Assembly: GCF_947331815.1 (NCBI RefSeq)
Contig: NZ_OX373462.1
Location: 2,051,040-2,115,039 of the forward strand
Source of the DNA: Cyanobacterium sp. uoEpiScrs1
GTDB taxonomy: Bacteria > Cyanobacteriota > Cyanobacteriia > Cyanobacteriales > Microcystaceae
Direction of reading: 5' to 3'
Length of the DNA: 64,000 nt
Shown in pieces: positions 28,576 through 39,803 of this stretch. The position numbers were made by a program, and so were the translations under genes. Under the pieces are notes generated by a model. It was not told where the DNA came from. It worked only from the letters and a program-made list of their open reading frames with translations, and did not search any database. The stretch's first letter is position 1. The number at the start of each line of letters is the position of its first letter.

Positions 28576-29952
28576 CTACTTGCCGATACAAAAGTTGCTA
28601 AATATTTTCTCTAAGACTGATTCTGTAACGTCTTTTCCAATAACTTCCCCCAATACTTGAACTGCGATACGTAGATCAATTGTTAAAAAGTCTAAGGGCA
28701 ATTGATTAGAGATAGTCTCTTGTACTTGTTCTAAGGCAAGTTTAGCACGTGTCAATGCTGCTGCTTGTCGTTTATTAATAGCTAAATCTAAATTATTAGC
28801 TATTATTTTCTGAGACTTAACTGATGTTAATACAGCTTGTTCTAAAGCTTCAATACCTTGATTATCTACGGCAATTGTTTTAACAATATTTTTGATTTTT
28901 GAAGGAAACTGTATTGATTTTGATTCTCCTAAATCAATTTTATTAATGACTAAAATTAACGGACGATGATTTACCTGTTGATAAATTTTCTGGTCTTCGG
29001 CGGTCCATCCTACTTGGGCATCAATAGTCAACAAAATAAGATCAGCTTGATCAGCCGCATGACGTGATCGTTCAACTCCTATTTTTTCAATTATGTTTAC
29101 AGTATCTCTAATTCCGGCAGTATCCAAGACCTGAATAGGAATTCCTCCCACTACTAATTGCGACTCTATTAAATCTCTAGTAGTTCCTGGTAAGTTAGTG
29201 ACAATAGCGCGATCACATTGACTCCAAGCATTAAACAAACTCGATTTCCCCACGTTTGGACGACCTACAATAGCTACTTTAATTCCACTGCGAAGTAACT
29301 CACCTTGATCTGCTGTCATTAAAACATTCTTTAATTTTGCTACAATTTCCCCTAAACTTTCAATGATTGATATTTCGTCTAAAGGGGGCAAATCATCTTC
29401 AAAATCGATTCTAGCTTCTATTTCCATGAGGATATTTAAACAACTATCATGGAGCTGATATATGGTTTTTGCTAGTTTTCCTTGTAACCCAGCTAATGCT
29501 ATTTGAGATGCTTGAGATGAACGTGCATCTACCAATTCTGCTATACTTTCAGCTTGGGTTAAATCGATTCTGCCGTTAAGAAACGCCCGTAGGGTGAATT
29601 CACCAGGTTCTGCCAGTCTTGCTCCCAATTCCAAACATAATTGTAGAACCTGCTGTACAGGAATTATACCTCCATGACAGTGAAACTCAATAACATCCTC
29701 ACAAGTATAAGAACGGGGAGCTAGCATTAATAGTAAAAGGGCTTCATCTATCATCTGTTGGGTTTGAGGATGACGAATATAACCGTAGAGAATACGATGG
29801 GTTTCCCAAATTTGCTTTCCTGGAAGATTAAATAAAGTTTTGGCAATGACTAGAGACTGACTTCCCGATAAACGCACAATCCCGATACTACCTTGTTGGG
29901 GGACAATGGCTGTGGCAATCGCAGCTATAGTTTCTCCTTGATCAATTATCAT
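28576..29952 (-). CDS. mnmE: tRNA modification GTPase MnmE
   Basis: A 458-residue protein that, with MnmG, adds the carboxymethylaminomethyl group to wobble U34 of certain tRNAs. The N-terminal folate-binding domain is residues 1-120. The G domain carries GRPNVGKSS at 230-238, the DTAG switch (DTAGIRDT) and NKID. The C-terminus ends in the diagnostic CIGK, whose Cys is essential in the family. Complete and of normal length, with ATG at 29952. Confidence 0.98.
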   Translation of the reverse strand: MIIDQGETIAAIATAIVPQQGSIGIVRLSGSQSLVIAKTLFNLPGKQIWETHRILYGYIRHPQTQQMIDEALLLLMLAPRSYTCEDVIEFHCHGGIIPVQQVLQLCLELGARLAEPGEFTLRAFLNGRIDLTQAESIAELVDARSSQASQIALAGLQGKLAKTIYQLHDSCLNILMEIEARIDFEDDLPPLDEISIIESLGEIVAKLKNVLMTADQGELLRSGIKVAIVGRPNVGKSSLFNAWSQCDRAIVTNLPGTTRDLIESQLVVGGIPIQVLDTAGIRDTVNIIEKIGVERSRHAADQADLILLTIDAQVGWTAEDQKIYQQVNHRPLILVINKIDLGESKSIQFPSKIKNIVKTIAVDNQGIEALEQAVLTSVKSQKIIANNLDLAINKRQAAALTRAKLALEQVQETISNQLPLDFLTIDLRIAVQVLGEVIGKDVTESVLEKIFSNFCIGK

Positions 29953-30281
29953 AGTTGTATAGTAACTAGGTTTTTTAAAATCAATTTATTATTTGTTACA
30001 ACCAGCCAATTATTTTTGTTTTTAATAAAATTATCTTCAGAGAGTATTGTATTTTGTAGAGCATATTGTTATTTATGATACTTTATTGTAAATAACAATA
30101 TGTTGCAAACAAGTTCGTATGTTGATATCAATAACTTAAACATAACTTATGATTTGATAATAGGTCATGTTTAAGTTCTTTTGAAATGGTAAGTTATTTT
30201 CATTCATTATATAAAGTTTAACTTTAGATATTTAAAGTTAGCTATTGATTTTACTTAGCCTGCATTTACGCTATTAATGTA
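29953..30281. other. divergent promoter region mnmE/rimI (0.33 kb)
   Basis: No gene is seen. Several short AT inverted repeats occur near 30068-30105 (TTGTTATTTA ... TAAATAACAA), which could be an operator or simple AT symmetry. Confidence 0.45.
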
Positions 30282-30824
30282 ATGTTCTTCCCACGTCTTA
30301 TCCTAAGCACACCTAATAATACCCAACTCCCCCAATTAGTTGAGTTAGATCGTATGTGTCTGGGGGGATTATGGACAAAAAAAGGTTATCAGCGAGAATT
30401 ATATAGCCAGAACAGTAGTTTGTTAGTTTTATCCATGGAGTTCGGCTCTATTATTGGTTGTGGCTGTTTTTGGTCGATTTTAGAGGAGGCCCATATAACA
30501 TTGTTCATGATTCACCCTGATTATCAAGGACAAGGATTGGGACAATTGTTGTTGCATAGTTTGTTAAAAGAGGCTGCTAACTGTGAGCTTGAACGTGTTA
30601 CTTTGGAAGTGGGAGTTTATAACAGTTCAGCCATTGCTATCTATCAAAAATTTGGCTTTAAATTGGCAGGAAGACGTAAAGGCTATTATCAAGAGACTGG
30701 GGAGGATGCTTTAATTTTGTGGCGGAGGGGTTTGAACTGTCCCCAGTTTCAAGAAAGTCTGTCCCATTGGTGGTTGTGTATTAGTCGTCGTCTTAGTCAA
30801 TATGATTTACAACTAATAGAGTAA
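30282..30824 (+). CDS. rimI: ribosomal protein S18 alanine N-acetyltransferase
   Basis: A 180-residue GNAT acetyltransferase. The acetyl-CoA loop is DYQGQGLGQLLL near residues 79-90, followed by LEVGVYNSSAIAIYQKFGFKLAGRRKGYYQETGEDALILW, the RimI-specific C-terminal pattern. It acetylates the N-terminus of S18 in E. coli, and cyanobacterial members may have broader targets. About 30 extra C-terminal residues (CPQFQESLSHWWLCISRR) are not part of the GNAT core. It lies 206 bp before clpC on the same strand. Confidence 0.88.
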   Translation: MFFPRLILSTPNNTQLPQLVELDRMCLGGLWTKKGYQRELYSQNSSLLVLSMEFGSIIGCGCFWSILEEAHITLFMIHPDYQGQGLGQLLLHSLLKEAANCELERVTLEVGVYNSSAIAIYQKFGFKLAGRRKGYYQETGEDALILWRRGLNCPQFQESLSHWWLCISRRLSQYDLQLIE

Positions 30825-31030
30825 CAATATTTAGAGAGTTAGAGAGGGGGTGACGGGCAAGTGGAAAAGTAGAGTAAATATAATCACTCTTCACTTAGGG
30901 TGATTTAAGATAATTAACTAATAATTAATTAGTCGGTATAAATTTAAGAAAGTTTTTAGATTATTCCTTGGGATGTTGAGTGCTAGAATCAGCTTATCAA
31001 GGGAAAGCGCAGGTGATGGACAAATAAATC

Positions 31031-33499
31031 ATGTTTGAACGCTTTACAGAAAAAGCTATCAAGGTCATAATGCTGGCTCAAGAAGAAGCCCGCCGTCTTG
31101 GGCACAACTTTGTGGGGACGGAACAGATTCTTCTGGGGCTGATTGGTGAAGGAACTGGAGTGGCGGCCAAAGTTCTCAAATCTATGGGTGTCAATCTTAA
31201 AGATGCTCGTGTTGAGGTGGAAAAAATTATTGGCCGTGGTTCAGGGTTTGTCGCTGTCGAAATTCCCTTTACCCCGAGAGCTAAAAGAGTTCTCGAACTT
31301 TCATTAGAAGAGGCTCGACAACTTGGACACAACTATATCGGAACTGAACATCTCCTCCTGGGGTTAATTCGTGAAGGAGAAGGGGTAGCTGCACGGGTTC
31401 TTGAAAATTTAGGAGTAGATTTATCCAAAGTTCGGACTCAAGTTATTCGACAACTTGGAGAAACAGCCGAAGTAGCTGCTGGAGGAGGTCCATCTGGACG
31501 AACAAAAACTCCAACTCTCGACGAATTTGGTTCTAATCTAACCAACATGGCTGGGGAAGGGAAACTCGATCCGGTTGTAGGACGACAAAAGGAAATTGAA
31601 CGGGTTATCCAGATTCTCGGTCGTAGAACCAAGAACAACCCTGTTTTAATTGGAGAACCAGGGGTAGGGAAGACTGCAATTGCTGAAGGTTTAGCTCAAC
31701 GCATTGCTACCAAGGATGTTCCTGATATCCTCGAAGAAAAACGGGTAGTAACTCTCGATATCGGCTTATTGGTAGCCGGAACTAAATATCGTGGGGAATT
31801 TGAAGAGCGTCTTAAAAAGATTATGGACGAAATTCGTCAGGCTGGAAATGTAATTTTAGTAATTGACGAAGTACATACTCTTATCGGTGCAGGGGCAGCT
31901 GAAGGGGCAATTGATGCAGCCAACATTCTAAAACCAGCTCTAGCACGAGGAGAATTACAGTGTGTCGGGGCGACCACTCTCGATGAGTACCGCAAGCATA
32001 TAGAACGAGATGCAGCTCTAGAACGCCGTTTTCAGCCAGTTATGGTGGGTGAACCGTCTGTTGAAGAAACCATTGAGATTCTCTACGGTTTACGAGAACG
32101 TTATGAACAACATCATAAGTTGAAGATCCTTGATGAAGCCTTAGAAGCTGCAGCAAAACTCTCTGACCGTTATATTTCAGATCGCTATCTTCCTGATAAG
32201 GCGATCGATCTCATTGATGAAGCGGGATCGCGAGTAAGATTGATTAATTCTCAATTACCTCCGGCAGCCAAGGAACTCGATAAAGAGCTTCGTTCTATTC
32301 TTAAACAGAAGGATGATGCAGTCCGAGCTCAGGATTTTGATAAAGCTGGAGAACTGCGTGATCGTGAAATGGAAATTAAAGAAGAAATTCGGACAATCTC
32401 CTCCGCAAAAAAATCAGAGGAGAATAGTGATGAACCCTTTGTTGACTCGGAAGAGATTGCTCATATCGTTGCTTCTTGGACTGGTGTTCCAGTGAATAAG
32501 CTTACAGAAACTGAGTCTGAAAAGTTACTTCACATGGAAGATACTTTACACCAGCGTTTGATCGGTCAAGAAGATGCGGTAAAAGCAGTATCACGAGCAA
32601 TTCGTAGGGCACGAGTAGGTCTTAAAAACCCTAATCGTCCTATTGCAAGTTTTGTATTTTCTGGTCCCACTGGAGTAGGAAAAACTGAGTTAACTAAAGC
32701 GTTAGCAGCTTATTTCTTTGGTTCAGAAGATGCCATGATCCGTTTGGACATGTCAGAATACATGGAACGCCATACAGTATCTAAGTTAATAGGATCTCCT
32801 CCTGGATATGTGGGCTACAATGAAGGAGGCCAGCTAACCGAAGCAGTACGCCGTCGTCCTTATACAGTGGTTCTCTTCGACGAAATTGAGAAAGCACATC
32901 CTGACGTCTTCAATATGCTTTTGCAAATCCTAGAAGACGGTCGTCTTACTGATGCTAAAGGACGTACAGTAGATTTTAAAAATACTTTATTAATCATGAC
33001 CTCCAATATCGGGTCTAAGGTGATTGAAAAAGGTGGCGGTGGACTAGGATTTGAGTTTGAAGACAATGAAACAGAAGCTCAATATAACCGGATTCGGTCA
33101 TTAGTTAATGAGGAATTGAAGAATTACTTTCGTCCTGAATTTCTCAACCGTCTTGATGAAATTATTGTCTTCCGTCAGTTAGAAAAGAATGAGGTTAAGG
33201 AAATCTCTGAAATTCTTCTTAAGGAGGTCTTTGCTCGGTTAACTGAAAAAACTATTACTCTGAATGTTACCGAAAAGTTTAAAGAACGTTTAGTTGAAGA
33301 AGGATACAATCCTGCTTATGGGGCACGACCTTTACGTCGTGCCATTATGCGTCTTCTTGAAGATGTCCTAGCAGAGGAGATTCTTTCAGGCCGAGTTGGT
33401 GAGGGGGATACCGCGTTAGTAGATATTGATGAAGATGGCAAGGTCAAAGTTACACCAAGTGAACAGAAGCAAGATTTGTTAGCTAAGGCTACAGATTGA
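31031..33499 (+). CDS. clpC: ATP-dependent Clp protease ATP-binding subunit ClpC
   Basis: An 822-residue class I Clp/Hsp100 unfoldase that feeds proteins to ClpP and related peptidases. It has double ClpN repeats (residues 3-70 and 80-143). The first AAA+ domain has GEPGVGKT at 208-215. A UVR motif lies in the middle domain ([20 protein letters not shown], about 431-450). The second AAA+ domain has GPTGVGKT near 548. Base composition is less AT-rich than its surroundings, as for other strongly conserved genes here. A good terminator follows. Confidence 0.98.
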   Translation: MFERFTEKAIKVIMLAQEEARRLGHNFVGTEQILLGLIGEGTGVAAKVLKSMGVNLKDARVEVEKIIGRGSGFVAVEIPFTPRAKRVLELSLEEARQLGHNYIGTEHLLLGLIREGEGVAARVLENLGVDLSKVRTQVIRQLGETAEVAAGGGPSGRTKTPTLDEFGSNLTNMAGEGKLDPVVGRQKEIERVIQILGRRTKNNPVLIGEPGVGKTAIAEGLAQRIATKDVPDILEEKRVVTLDIGLLVAGTKYRGEFEERLKKIMDEIRQAGNVILVIDEVHTLIGAGAAEGAIDAANILKPALARGELQCVGATTLDEYRKHIERDAALERRFQPVMVGEPSVEETIEILYGLRERYEQHHKLKILDEALEAAAKLSDRYISDRYLPDKAIDLIDEAGSRVRLINSQLPPAAKELDKELRSILKQKDDAVRAQDFDKAGELRDREMEIKEEIRTISSAKKSEENSDEPFVDSEEIAHIVASWTGVPVNKLTETESEKLLHMEDTLHQRLIGQEDAVKAVSRAIRRARVGLKNPNRPIASFVFSGPTGVGKTELTKALAAYFFGSEDAMIRLDMSEYMERHTVSKLIGSPPGYVGYNEGGQLTEAVRRRPYTVVLFDEIEKAHPDVFNMLLQILEDGRLTDAKGRTVDFKNTLLIMTSNIGSKVIEKGGGGLGFEFEDNETEAQYNRIRSLVNEELKNYFRPEFLNRLDEIIVFRQLEKNEVKEISEILLKEVFARLTEKTITLNVTEKFKERLVEEGYNPAYGARPLRRAIMRLLEDVLAEEILSGRVGEGDTALVDIDEDGKVKVTPSEQKQDLLAKATD

Positions 33500-33545
33500 T
33501 AACGAGTTATTGGATAATTGTCTGAATTATTAATCTAAGCTTATG

Positions 33546-33577
33546 GCGGTGGTAGCTTGCTTCTACTACCGCTTTTT
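33546..33577 (+). terminator. intrinsic terminator of clpC
   Basis: GCGGTGGTAG and CTACTACCGC pair over 10 bp (one wobble) around a 7-nt loop, followed by TTTTT. Confidence 0.88.
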
Positions 33578-33759
33578 AAGTTAAAAATAAATTTCTAAAA
33601 TATAGATTGTTTTTTCATTCAAACAGACAGTGACTATCTGTGCCCAGATAGATAGAGGATATGAACTAAAACAATACTTAAAAAAGAATAATTTTAAAGG
33701 AATAGAACTATTCTAATTCCACTACATCAACCAAAGTTGACTTAACAGCAAAATAGATT

Positions 33760-35358
33760 TCACTGTAGAAAGGACGCCAAAGAAGCAGTCCACCAAGCTA
33801 ATCCATAAGTCTGTTTTTGTTGATTAAGGGGTTGTGGATACTGAACTCTGACCTTATATAGTCCTGTGCTGGGGACTGGACAAAAAATGTGTTCAATGTT
33901 GTCAACCTTACTAATAGAAGAACAGATGCTCTTAGCAGTATTTTTATCTGTTGCTGACATTAAATATAAATCTAAATTATTTAAGCCGCGATCACGGAAC
34001 GTCTCGCCTAGATTATATCGTTGATTTCTGTTAGTATCATTCAACTCAACATGGCGATCCCAGACCAAGGTAACAGCAACGTAACTTCCTTGACCTAAGG
34101 GGTTTTTTATCACATAATCATGATGCTGATTATAAGTAATCGTATCGTAATTCCAACCTAAAGAAGAAACTGCTTTATCTGGTTTCCATTGACCAGCACT
34201 AAATTGTTGATAAGCCCGAAATGCGTTGAGATGCCCCGTTCCCATCTCCATATCTAAAGGAGTTTTTGGGTCACGGTAGGCGTCGGATTTTAACCAGTTT
34301 TGATTTTTTTTACTTAAAACTGTACGGACCATTCCCAATAATAAACCATCGCCGTGGTCTTGTAATTTATCAGCAGAATTAAGCAATACAGCTTTCATTA
34401 CCTGATGGCGACGGGAATCTAAACTCCAATTAGTTTGCTTTTCTCGTAACTGGCGATCACCAAATTCTTGGAGTAAAGCCACTGAGGCCGTAATATGGGG
34501 AGCAGCGAAACTCGTTCCACTGACTTCATTGATTTTTCCTGACAGATCATATAGAGCAATTTTATTTCCTGGGGCAACTAGACTTACTGCTCGCCTTAGT
34601 CCCGTATTAATTTCACGTTTAATCAAACGTCGACCAATTCCCACAGGAAACGCACTTAAGTTTGCAAAATCAACTTTAGTAAATTTTCCTTTTTGTTTAG
34701 TTGTATAAGCAGTGGTAATCCCATTGTAATGATCTGTCGGAATAGGAATTCCCCCCCCTCCCTGATTGCCAGCAATTACATAGAGAACATCATGAACCCT
34801 TGCCGACCAATCAATACATTGAGTTAACAAAGCATTCCCATCAAGCCTGGCATTTTTTCTAGGATCTTGTTGTAAAGATTCCCCAAAACTAAAATTAATC
34901 GCTCTAACATCACCACTATTCTGCTGAGCTATGTGTTGACTAGCTAAACACTCTTCAGGTTGTCCCCCTCGTTTGAGTGCTCCAACAGCTGAGGCGTATA
35001 ATCTAGCTCTCGGAGCAACTCCAGGTAGCCGTTTATCCCGACTCACCATCACCGTTGCTACCATTGCTGCATGATTATCTAAATTGCTATTAGGTTTAAC
35101 AATACTGTTGCGAAAATAGACTCCTGCTAAATTAACTTTCGGATTCCAAGCAGCAATTTTATCAAAACCAAATCGTCCAGGCCGGCCAATTTCTACTTGA
35201 CCAATGGCAATTTTATGTCCTGTTAGATTATAAGGGTCTTGATGTAACTTTTCTGCATTAATTCCTGCCTCGCCTATAGAGTTTCCTAAGGCTCTAACAG
35301 AAACCATGACCTCTATGATACTTAAACTCCCTACTAACCACGTAATACTCTTTTTCAT
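33760..35358 (-). CDS. exported S8-family serine protease with Glu in place of catalytic Asp
   Basis: A 532-residue subtilase-like protein with an N-terminal hydrophobic signal (SITWLVGSLSIIEVMVSV). His96 (DNHAAMVATVM), oxyanion Asn198 (VIAGNQG) and Ser283 (GTSFAAPH) are clear. At the usual Asp position the sequence reads AIGQVEIGRPG, so Glu56 takes its place. Residues ~390-530 form a beta-rich C-terminal domain ending WWTASLASFLQ. It may be an active protease with a Ser-His-Glu triad or an inactive relative. I recall similar cyanobacterial proteins with this VEIGRPG motif, so the change is probably inherited rather than a fresh lesion. It converges on clpC. Confidence 0.85.
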   Translation of the reverse strand: MKKSITWLVGSLSIIEVMVSVRALGNSIGEAGINAEKLHQDPYNLTGHKIAIGQVEIGRPGRFGFDKIAAWNPKVNLAGVYFRNSIVKPNSNLDNHAAMVATVMVSRDKRLPGVAPRARLYASAVGALKRGGQPEECLASQHIAQQNSGDVRAINFSFGESLQQDPRKNARLDGNALLTQCIDWSARVHDVLYVIAGNQGGGGIPIPTDHYNGITTAYTTKQKGKFTKVDFANLSAFPVGIGRRLIKREINTGLRRAVSLVAPGNKIALYDLSGKINEVSGTSFAAPHITASVALLQEFGDRQLREKQTNWSLDSRRHQVMKAVLLNSADKLQDHGDGLLLGMVRTVLSKKNQNWLKSDAYRDPKTPLDMEMGTGHLNAFRAYQQFSAGQWKPDKAVSSLGWNYDTITYNQHHDYVIKNPLGQGSYVAVTLVWDRHVELNDTNRNQRYNLGETFRDRGLNNLDLYLMSATDKNTAKSICSSISKVDNIEHIFCPVPSTGLYKVRVQYPQPLNQQKQTYGLAWWTASLASFLQ

Positions 35359-36286
35359 GTATTGTGAATCTATGTCACTGCTATCATCTATATTAATGAG
35401 AGTTCTAAACTCTGGGTAGACTTGTTAAATAAAAATTTCTCTCTTGAGTAATCAGTAGAGTACGAAATCTATGGTTAAAATATTGTACAGTTTACTATTA
35501 TGAGAATAATTCTTTCTGAAATTATCTCTTAAATTATAGATTGACTAGACAACTGATTCTATTAAGTTTAAGCTGGAGGTTAAAAAATTAACAACGGACT
35601 AAATTTTAAGGATAGACCGTAGTATTAATTGACTAAATATTTTTAGTTTTATGAAGAAAAGAGCACTATTATAATAGGTAAATTTCATAAAAGAGGTGTT
35701 AAAAATACAAGCTATTCATCTTTCTAGATATAGAAAATTACAGTTAAATTTCTGAAACTTTAAATTATTCAGCTTAATTTATTACTTTGTAAATAACAAC
35801 TTATTTTTTGAGCTAAATTATATGTTTTTTTGTATCTTCAATATTTTTCGTGTTTCTTATGAATTAAATTAGCTACTATTTTTCGTGTTTTTTATGGTGA
35901 TGTATTCATATTTATAACTGAAACAATAGTCTAATACGTTTAGTATACAAGATATATAAACTAATTCTACTAAGACAATCACTAATATTTTATCTTTATC
36001 TTATTCAGCAAATAGGTTAAAGAGACATATCCATATTTATTTTATTTTTGTCAGCTATTATTTAAGATAGATTACTCAGTTTTACTATAAATAGGCTATA
36101 ATTAATCTTCTATCTTTAGTAATTATGATCATGATATCTTGTAATAAGGTGGTTAAAATATTGCATATTTAAACTTCAATTATTAATAACTATCTATAGT
36201 TTATACTTTTATTTAGTTGCCCTGTTGACTATAATTATACAACTTATTAAGTTTGTAATTGTTTTTCTTATTTAACTATTGATATT
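35359..36286. other. gene-free AT-rich gap (0.93 kb)
   Basis: It should contain the S8 protease promoter and that of the next gene. No coding remnant or strong hairpin is recognised. Short direct copies of TTTTTCGTGTTT(C/T)TTATG occur near 35844 and 35880. Confidence 0.5.
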
Positions 36287-36787
36287 GTGACTACCTTAAA
36301 TCAAGAACAATTCCAATTTAAATCTCAAGTAGGACGAGATTTATTAGAAAGAGGACAATATCATTTGAGTGTTCAAGTTTTTGAAGAAATAACTGAATCA
36401 ATTGACTTATCATCTCGATTAGGAGGAGAAGTTCAAATATGGCTAGTTACTGCTTACCAAGCTGCAGGAAGACTACAAGATGCGATCGTCTTATGTCAAA
36501 CTTTAACTTGCCACCCCTATTCCGACATTAAGAAACGAGGTCAAGAAATTCTTTATATTCTTCGGGCACCAAAACTTAAACGACCTAAAGAATGGATGAT
36601 AAAAATACCTACTTTAGAGGTACCAATTAAAAGAGATTCTAAGTATGTTTCTACTAAGTCTATGTATCAATTACAAAAAGAAAGTGTAATAATTTCCGAA
36701 GATCTAAGTCAAATGAACACTAAAGATAATTATTTTTTAGGAATAGCATTAGTATTTTTAATTCTAGTTTTATGTATAAATTTTTAA
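36287..36787 (+). CDS. TPR-containing protein with C-terminal membrane anchor
   Basis: A 166-residue protein from GTG 36287. Residues ~10-95 form about two TPR-like helical hairpins (GRDLLERGQYHLSVQVFEE, WLVTAYQAAGRLQDAIVLC). Then comes a conserved-looking linker (RPKEWMIKIPTL) and a single C-terminal hydrophobic helix (YFLGIALVFLILVLCINF), giving a tail-anchored layout. It resembles a family of unknown role found across cyanobacteria. The TPR part probably faces the cytoplasm. It is a solitary gene. Confidence 0.7.
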   Translation: MTTLNQEQFQFKSQVGRDLLERGQYHLSVQVFEEITESIDLSSRLGGEVQIWLVTAYQAAGRLQDAIVLCQTLTCHPYSDIKKRGQEILYILRAPKLKRPKEWMIKIPTLEVPIKRDSKYVSTKSMYQLQKESVIISEDLSQMNTKDNYFLGIALVFLILVLCINF

Positions 36788-37717
36788 TTGCCTATTAAAA
36801 AAATAAAAATATAATATATCTTAGTACAAAAGAGAAGAGAATTACTTATAAACAGCTATTCTTATTCTTTTTTAGTTTTTGACATATGTTAAAAATATAT
36901 AGAAGTTAGTAATATATATTTTATGGATTTTTATTAAAATACTTGATTTTATATGTTTATCATTATATTTATATAAGAATTTTTAATAAATAAAGTTTAT
37001 CGAATACATTCTATTGGCAACATATCATAGTCTATATTGGAATCTTTACTGAATTAACAAATTATTTTGCTAAATATTTTATCTGAGATATTAATCTATT
37101 AAGATTTTATACTGGGATTAACTATTAACAAAAAAATCACACCTTTTTTTATTGTAGTAAACAAGTATATTGCTATTAATGGTTAATTTCTTTTATAGTA
37201 AGTAGACATGTAAGTCTAATGTGTTGTTCTACTATATTCATTTAACTAAACTATCAACTATTTACTTTTTGTAAGGGCTAATAATTTGGTATATCTATCG
37301 ATATAACCTCTACCCACTGTAAGTAATAGCAAATATGATTATAGCTGAAACAGAATGAGATTGAAAGATTAAAAAATGTTGATAGCTATAAGTAACTCTA
37401 TTTTTAAGTAGTTCTTAGGTAGGTATTATAATTTATAGCTGATATCCTAGAGTATAATTAAGAAAATATATCAGAACTGAGAACTGTACATTGTACTCAG
37501 TTAGAAAAACTTTGATGATAGTGTATAGCTTGTCTATATTTTGTTCTTAAAATGCTTGATTTTAGATGTCTATCATCATATTCATTCAAAAACCTTTTGC
37601 TTTGGATTGGGATATCGTCTAAAACAGAAATAGTTTGCTAAAGTTATCAAAGATGATTGATATTTTCACACTGCTTAAACGATAAATCATTAAAGAGCTA
37701 AGATAAAACGACGCCGA
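36788..37717. other. 0.93-kb gap holding a degenerate direct repeat
   Basis: A segment of about 50 bp at 36934-36984 recurs at 37547-37597 with roughly 80% identity (core CTTGATTTTA). No coding sequence is recognised. The repeat suggests an old duplication. Confidence 0.5.
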
Positions 37718-38140
37718 ATGCTTAATTACAAACAATCTTCTTCAGAAAATTCTTCAACCTTAACGGTGACAGATAATTCAACTAATTCAACTGATTTCAA
37801 TACTCAAACCCTTGTCTGGGCGATTATTCAAGCAGCCAACGATCGTAAAGCCGATAATATTGTTGTCTTGAAAGTGGCAGAGGTTTCTTACTTAAGTGAC
37901 TACTTCATCATTGCTACTGGGTTTTCTACTACTCAAGTCAGGGCAATTGCCGAGTCCATAGAGAAAGAAGTAGACCAGACATGCAGACGATTTCCTCTGC
38001 ATGTCGAAGGCAAACGACAAGGGACTTGGGTACTCCAAGATTATGGAGATGTAATAGTTCATATTCTTTTACCCGAAGAACGAGAATTTTACAACTTAGA
38101 AGCGTTTTGGGGTCATGCTGAACGTGTTGAATTATCCTAA
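37718..38140 (+). CDS. rsfS: ribosome silencing factor RsfS
   Basis: A 140-residue RsfS/Iojap protein that binds uL14 on the 50S subunit and blocks subunit joining in starvation. The family core runs from about residue 31 ([20 protein letters not shown]) through [19 protein letters not shown] to the C-terminal [21 protein letters not shown] with W at 132. The first 28 residues are Ser/Thr/Asn-rich and probably unstructured. It is the first gene of a likely three-gene transcript, 26 bp before the CGLD27 gene. Confidence 0.95.
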   Translation: MLNYKQSSSENSSTLTVTDNSTNSTDFNTQTLVWAIIQAANDRKADNIVVLKVAEVSYLSDYFIIATGFSTTQVRAIAESIEKEVDQTCRRFPLHVEGKRQGTWVLQDYGDVIVHILLPEEREFYNLEAFWGHAERVELS

Positions 38141-38166
38141 TTAAAAGCCATACCATTGTAATTATC

Positions 38167-38667
38167 ATGAAGGAATTGCCCATAGGTATTTGCCCTGTTC
38201 CTAACGAACAACAACCAGTTAACGAATACGAAGACTTGAAAAAGTCGTGTTTTTTTCGATGGGCAACCCTAGAAAATAAAATTTACTGGCGTAGAATTAC
38301 CTATGTAGGACTAGTTGGATGGATATTAACTAGTCCTATTGCTGCGGTTAGTTTCTCTCCCCGTCAGTCTACTTTGTTGTTTATATTATGTAATAACCTA
38401 GGAGCAGGGTTAATGGTTTCCTTCATCGTCATTCAACTGGGATTGGGTTGGTGTTATGTGGGTGATCGCTTAAGAAAAAAAATAGTCTTTTATGAAGAGT
38501 CAGGGTGGTATGACGGTCAAACATGGTTAAAGCCACCAGAAATATTAGCCCGCGATCGCCTAATCGTTTCCTATCAGATAGATCCAATTTTACAACGTCT
38601 GGCTCGTACAGAAGTAATTATTGGGGGCATTATCATTGCCGATCTTATAATATGGCTGTCTCAATAA
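38167..38667 (+). CDS. CGLD27/Ycf36 family membrane protein (DUF1230)
   Basis: A 166-residue protein with three hydrophobic segments (residues ~45-65, 73-95, 148-165). The N-terminal LPIGICPVPNEQQPVNEY and the middle YVGDRLRKKIVFYEESGWYDGQTWLKPPEILARDRLI are the conserved parts. The family occurs in cyanobacteria and plastids. An Arabidopsis relative has been linked to photosynthetic acclimation and iron use, but the biochemical role is unknown. It has 26- and 49-bp spacers to rsfS and the asparaginase gene. It contains the HIP1-like octamer GCGATCGC at 38552, the only complete one I noticed in the window. Confidence 0.85.
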   Translation: MKELPIGICPVPNEQQPVNEYEDLKKSCFFRWATLENKIYWRRITYVGLVGWILTSPIAAVSFSPRQSTLLFILCNNLGAGLMVSFIVIQLGLGWCYVGDRLRKKIVFYEESGWYDGQTWLKPPEILARDRLIVSYQIDPILQRLARTEVIIGGIIIADLIIWLSQ

Positions 38668-38716
38668 CATTTCGATGCACTCAATACTAACCCATAATCT
38701 TAAACTTTAGAATCGA

Positions 38717-39670
38717 ATGACTAGAGGAATACGCGCCCATACTCCCAAAATAGAAGTTTATTTATTACGTGAAGGAATTGTTGAGTCAATCCATCAAGTT
38801 GAAGCAACTGTTTGTGATGCTCGTGGACGACTTTTATTAGTCGCCGGGAATTCCGAAACTACTGCTTTTGTGCGCTCAGCTCTAAAACCTTTTCAGTCCT
38901 TAGCTATAACTACTACTGGAACCTTAGAACGCTATGAGCTAAATGATAAAGATTTGGCCGTTATTTGTAGCTCTCATCAAGGGATGCTTGAACAAACGCG
39001 ACAGGTCTTTAATATACTATGGCGAGCTAATATTGACCCTAGTGTATTGCAATGCCCAATTCCTGAAGGATACCAAAGTCCTTTACAGCACAATTGTTCA
39101 GGGAAACATGCTGCAATGTTAGCTATCTGTCAACAACGCAACTGGCCTCTCGATACCTATACAAAAAAATCTTCCCCTGTACAACACTTAATCCTAGACA
39201 AGATCGGCGAGTTATTAGCCATGCCAGGGGAAGAATTAATCAGTGCTCATGATGATTGTGGAGCTCCTACCTACTCTATGAAGCTTAGTCAAATGGCTCA
39301 TTTATACGCCCAGTTGGCATCGGGAAATAATCTAGATCTAGAAAGAATTGTCCGAGCAATGACCTATTACCCGACAATGATAGCTGGAGTAGGAGCTTTC
39401 GATACGGAGTTAATGCGTTTAACTGAAGGGGAACTCGTCAGTAAATCTGGGGCTGAAGGCATTCAATGCGTTGGACATTTGAGACAAGGAATGGGATTGT
39501 CTATTAAAGTAACTGACGGTTCAAAACGGGCTAAATATGCTACAGCACTTAATATATTACGAAATATGGGATGGATAACCCCCAATGTAGCCGAGCTCTT
39601 AGCCGAAAAATTTATGAGTATTGGTAATTATAAACGCCTTGAAGTCGTTGGAGAATTATCAATGCTTTAA
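38717..39670 (+). CDS. asparaginase (COG4448, AnsA-II type)
   Basis: A 317-residue protein of the thermolabile/R. etli-type asparaginase group, distinct from E. coli AnsB. It would hydrolyse asparagine to aspartate and ammonia in the cytoplasm. Conserved stretches are VRSALKPFQSLA (about 54-65), CSSHQGMLEQ, LQHNCSGKHAAML (about 125-137) and HDDCGAPTYSM. It is last in the rsfS cluster and 59 bp before tRNA-fMet. In a nitrogen-exporting symbiont it could recycle amide nitrogen; that is speculation. Confidence 0.88.
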   Translation: MTRGIRAHTPKIEVYLLREGIVESIHQVEATVCDARGRLLLVAGNSETTAFVRSALKPFQSLAITTTGTLERYELNDKDLAVICSSHQGMLEQTRQVFNILWRANIDPSVLQCPIPEGYQSPLQHNCSGKHAAMLAICQQRNWPLDTYTKKSSPVQHLILDKIGELLAMPGEELISAHDDCGAPTYSMKLSQMAHLYAQLASGNNLDLERIVRAMTYYPTMIAGVGAFDTELMRLTEGELVSKSGAEGIQCVGHLRQGMGLSIKVTDGSKRAKYATALNILRNMGWITPNVAELLAEKFMSIGNYKRLEVVGELSML

Positions 39671-39688
39671 AATTATTTAGTAAATAAC

Positions 39689-39718
39689 TTGCCATATGCT
39701 TATGATTTTTGTTATACT
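39689..39718 (+). promoter_or_regulatory. promoter of initiator tRNA
   Basis: TTGCCA (-35, 39689-39694), 18-bp spacer, TATACT (-10, 39713-39718), ending 11 bp before the tRNA. Confidence 0.65.
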
Positions 39719-39729
39719 CATGAAGTCGG

Positions 39730-39803
<74 letters not shown>

